Made by a program: the position numbers and the translations under genes | In this document: positions 62,765-64,000 of the stretch, in pieces | Numbering within the stretch: the first letter of the stretch is position 1 | How the letters are laid out: every line of letters starts with the position of its first letter | Origin: Nitrospirota bacterium | Lineage (GTDB): Bacteria; Nitrospirota; Nitrospiria; Nitrospirales; Nitrospiraceae | Assembly: GCA_004296885.1 (NCBI GenBank) | Contig: SCVN01000015.1 | Span: forward strand, 186,001-250,000 | Length of the DNA: 64,000 nucleotides | Reading direction: 5' to 3' | The notes under the pieces: model-generated | Told to the model about the DNA's origin: nothing | Databases searched by the model: none | The model's input: the letters and a program-made list of their open reading frames with translations, nothing else

Positions 62765-64000
62765 CTATCGCTTGGTTCGGTCGATCAGCTTCACCCCTTT
62801 GTTGATGATGTCCTGACTGCCGATCAGCTGCGGCGTCTGGTCGTTGTTATATTCCCGCCGCGCCACCCGCTCGACTTGCGGCTTCACATAGGCAAACAGC
62901 TCGCCCAACTCGATGACTCCGTCCTTATTTTGATCCGCCTCCCCTTGCAATCCCTTGAGAAAGAAGTAGGTCAGGAGCCCGTGACTCTTCTGAGCGTAGG
63001 TGCTGGACACTTGCTCTCCTGAGCTGGCGGCGAAGACCACGGTTTTGCCCCCGGCGACCAAGGAATTTTCGACCGACAGGACCATCGGCCTGGCCCCCTT
63101 GGCCAGCACGGATCGTCCGCCTGCTCCCGAAAAGCAGGAGTCCAAGAGAACGACCACTTCTTTGGCGGGAAGCTTGGCCAGGTTCTCATACAGCCGCTTG
63201 AGCGGATAGCCCGTGGTTTCGATATAGGCCGGGTCGCCGTCGAACGGCACCAAATAAGCGTCGCCGGTCTTGGGATTCGGCGCCCCGTGGCCAGAAAAAT
63301 AGACGAAGACCGAGTCGCCTTGGTCGACCCGATTCCCCAGCCATTTTTCGAAATACTTTTCCAAGTCGGTCCGGGTGGCACGGTCGTTCGACAGAAACGC
63401 CACGTTTTCTTCCGGATACCCCAGACTCTTCACCAGATAGTCCCGCATAATCCTGGCGTCATGGTCGGCAAACTCCGCCTTGGGGAGGCCCTGCCGATAT
63501 TGCTCGATGCCGACCACCACGGCGTAGGCGGGCCGCTTCCTGGGCGGACCGCCGGCCGGCGCCATATCCACGTCGCTGGACGGAACCGGCCGCGAGGTCG
63601 ATCCTGAGGCGACGTCCGGCCCACCCGATTCTCGTTTGACATAGGCGGCCACGCGCCCGTCGCTCTGCACATCGGCGACCACAGTTCGAACCATGTGGGG
63701 CATTTCCTTCTCAACCGCTTCCAGGATCGAATCCCCGACCGCATCCGTCATGCAGGGAGCCGTGATCGGACTCAATAGAAAGAACGTAAACGCTTGCAGG
63801 ATATTGCACGCATGAAACTGCCCACTGGACAGCCAATTGCCGGGCACGCGCTTGGTTTGCGATTCCTTGGCGAGGACGACTCCGCCGCGAAGGTCTTTCA
63901 GCGTGAGGTCCAATTTGGTTTCGAAGAGCGGTGTTGACGACATGCCGCCGCTCGCGATCACATCAACATTGACCGATGCCAGCAGGTCATGATCCTTCGC
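62765..64000 (-). CDS. caspase-like (peptidase C14) protein, 5' end beyond the window
   Basis: At least 411 residues; the frame stays open to the window edge and reads coherently (KDHDLLASVNVDVIAS...), so the true start lies outside. The first in-frame GTG is at 63961. The first 130 residues visible form an unrecognised domain. The caspase domain follows: FSGHGA with the catalytic His and LLDSCFSG with the catalytic Cys, plus an EF-hand-like loop DQNKDGVIELGE. A Pro-rich linker (PVPSSDVDMAPAGGPP) precedes it. It resembles the caspase part of the 20.6-22.4 kb gene but has no FGE domain in view. Confidence 0.88.
   Translation of the reverse strand, partial: AKDHDLLASVNVDVIASGGMSSTPLFETKLDLTLKDLRGGVVLAKESQTKRVPGNWLSSGQFHACNILQAFTFFLLSPITAPCMTDAVGDSILEAVEKEMPHMVRTVVADVQSDGRVAAYVKRESGGPDVASGSTSRPVPSSDVDMAPAGGPPRKRPAYAVVVGIEQYRQGLPKAEFADHDARIMRDYLVKSLGYPEENVAFLSNDRATRTDLEKYFEKWLGNRVDQGDSVFVYFSGHGAPNPKTGDAYLVPFDGDPAYIETTGYPLKRLYENLAKLPAKEVVVLLDSCFSGAGGRSVLAKGARPMVLSVENSLVAGGKTVVFAASSGEQVSSTYAQKSHGLLTYFFLKGLQGEADQNKDGVIELGELFAYVKPQVERVARREYNNDQTPQLIGSQDIINKGVKLIDRTKR

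Overview
This is a gene-dense, GC-rich (roughly 60%) bacterial chromosome segment. The gene content (HME-RND metal efflux, a potABCD-type transporter, the glgC/glgA glycogen pair, caspase-like proteins, giant TPR proteins, gatCAB, many ATGA-type overlaps) would fit a Nitrospirota (Nitrospira-like) organism. That assignment is an inference from gene content, not a database result. No rRNA, tRNA or CRISPR array was found.

Layout. 0.2-6.8 kb (minus): HEAT-repeat protein and a three-gene HME-RND efflux operon with its own sigma70-like promoter. 6.9-11.7 kb (minus): polyamine-type ABC transporter in the order orf-potA-potB-potC-orf-potD, driven from a promoter divergent from glgC. 11.8-15.9 kb (plus): glgC, then a Ski2-like helicase split into two genes in swapped order (RecA2 half before RecA1 half). 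16.0-22.4 kb (minus): an exported caspase-FGE fusion and a 1500-residue TPR/beta-helix protein in one operon. 22.5-26.3 kb (minus): class III cyclase, DUF971 protein, a lipoprotein with a CTG start, and glgA. 26.5-34.5 kb: small secreted protein (plus), then recO, a TonB-C-like protein, mgtE, era, ftsB, eno, gatB. 34.5-41.5 kb (minus): YtxH/DUF948 pair, gatA, panD, gatC, glmS, glmU, DUF502. 41.7-51.7 kb (plus): tmk, holB, metG, then an envelope-type cluster (secreted protein, GT39-like membrane protein, exported methyltransferase, frameshifted GT2, B12-radical SAM). 51.7-55.6 kb (minus): PAP2, a short TonB-C protein, TonB-dependent receptor and a His-rich leader gene, probably a metal-uptake operon. 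55.8-61.0 kb: aroG, a Fur-family regulator, tatD, yacP-like NYN protein, AMIN-amidase, truA. 61.0-64.0 kb: a lower-GC GIY-YIG nuclease island bounded by short inverted repeats and a 240-bp imperfect palindrome, then a second caspase-like gene cut by the window edge.

The signals that ordinary annotation explains least are: (i) the order-swapped split helicase; (ii) the exported caspase-FGE plus TPR/beta-helix operon; (iii) a family of intergenic head-to-head short tandem repeats with 7- or 8-bp periods that fold into hairpins, one copy of which forms the 3' end of glmU; (iv) two genes whose only sensible start is CTG; (v) several genes with a -10 hexamer about 10 nt before the start codon and no Shine-Dalgarno, as in leaderless transcripts; and (vi) the GIY-YIG/palindrome island.
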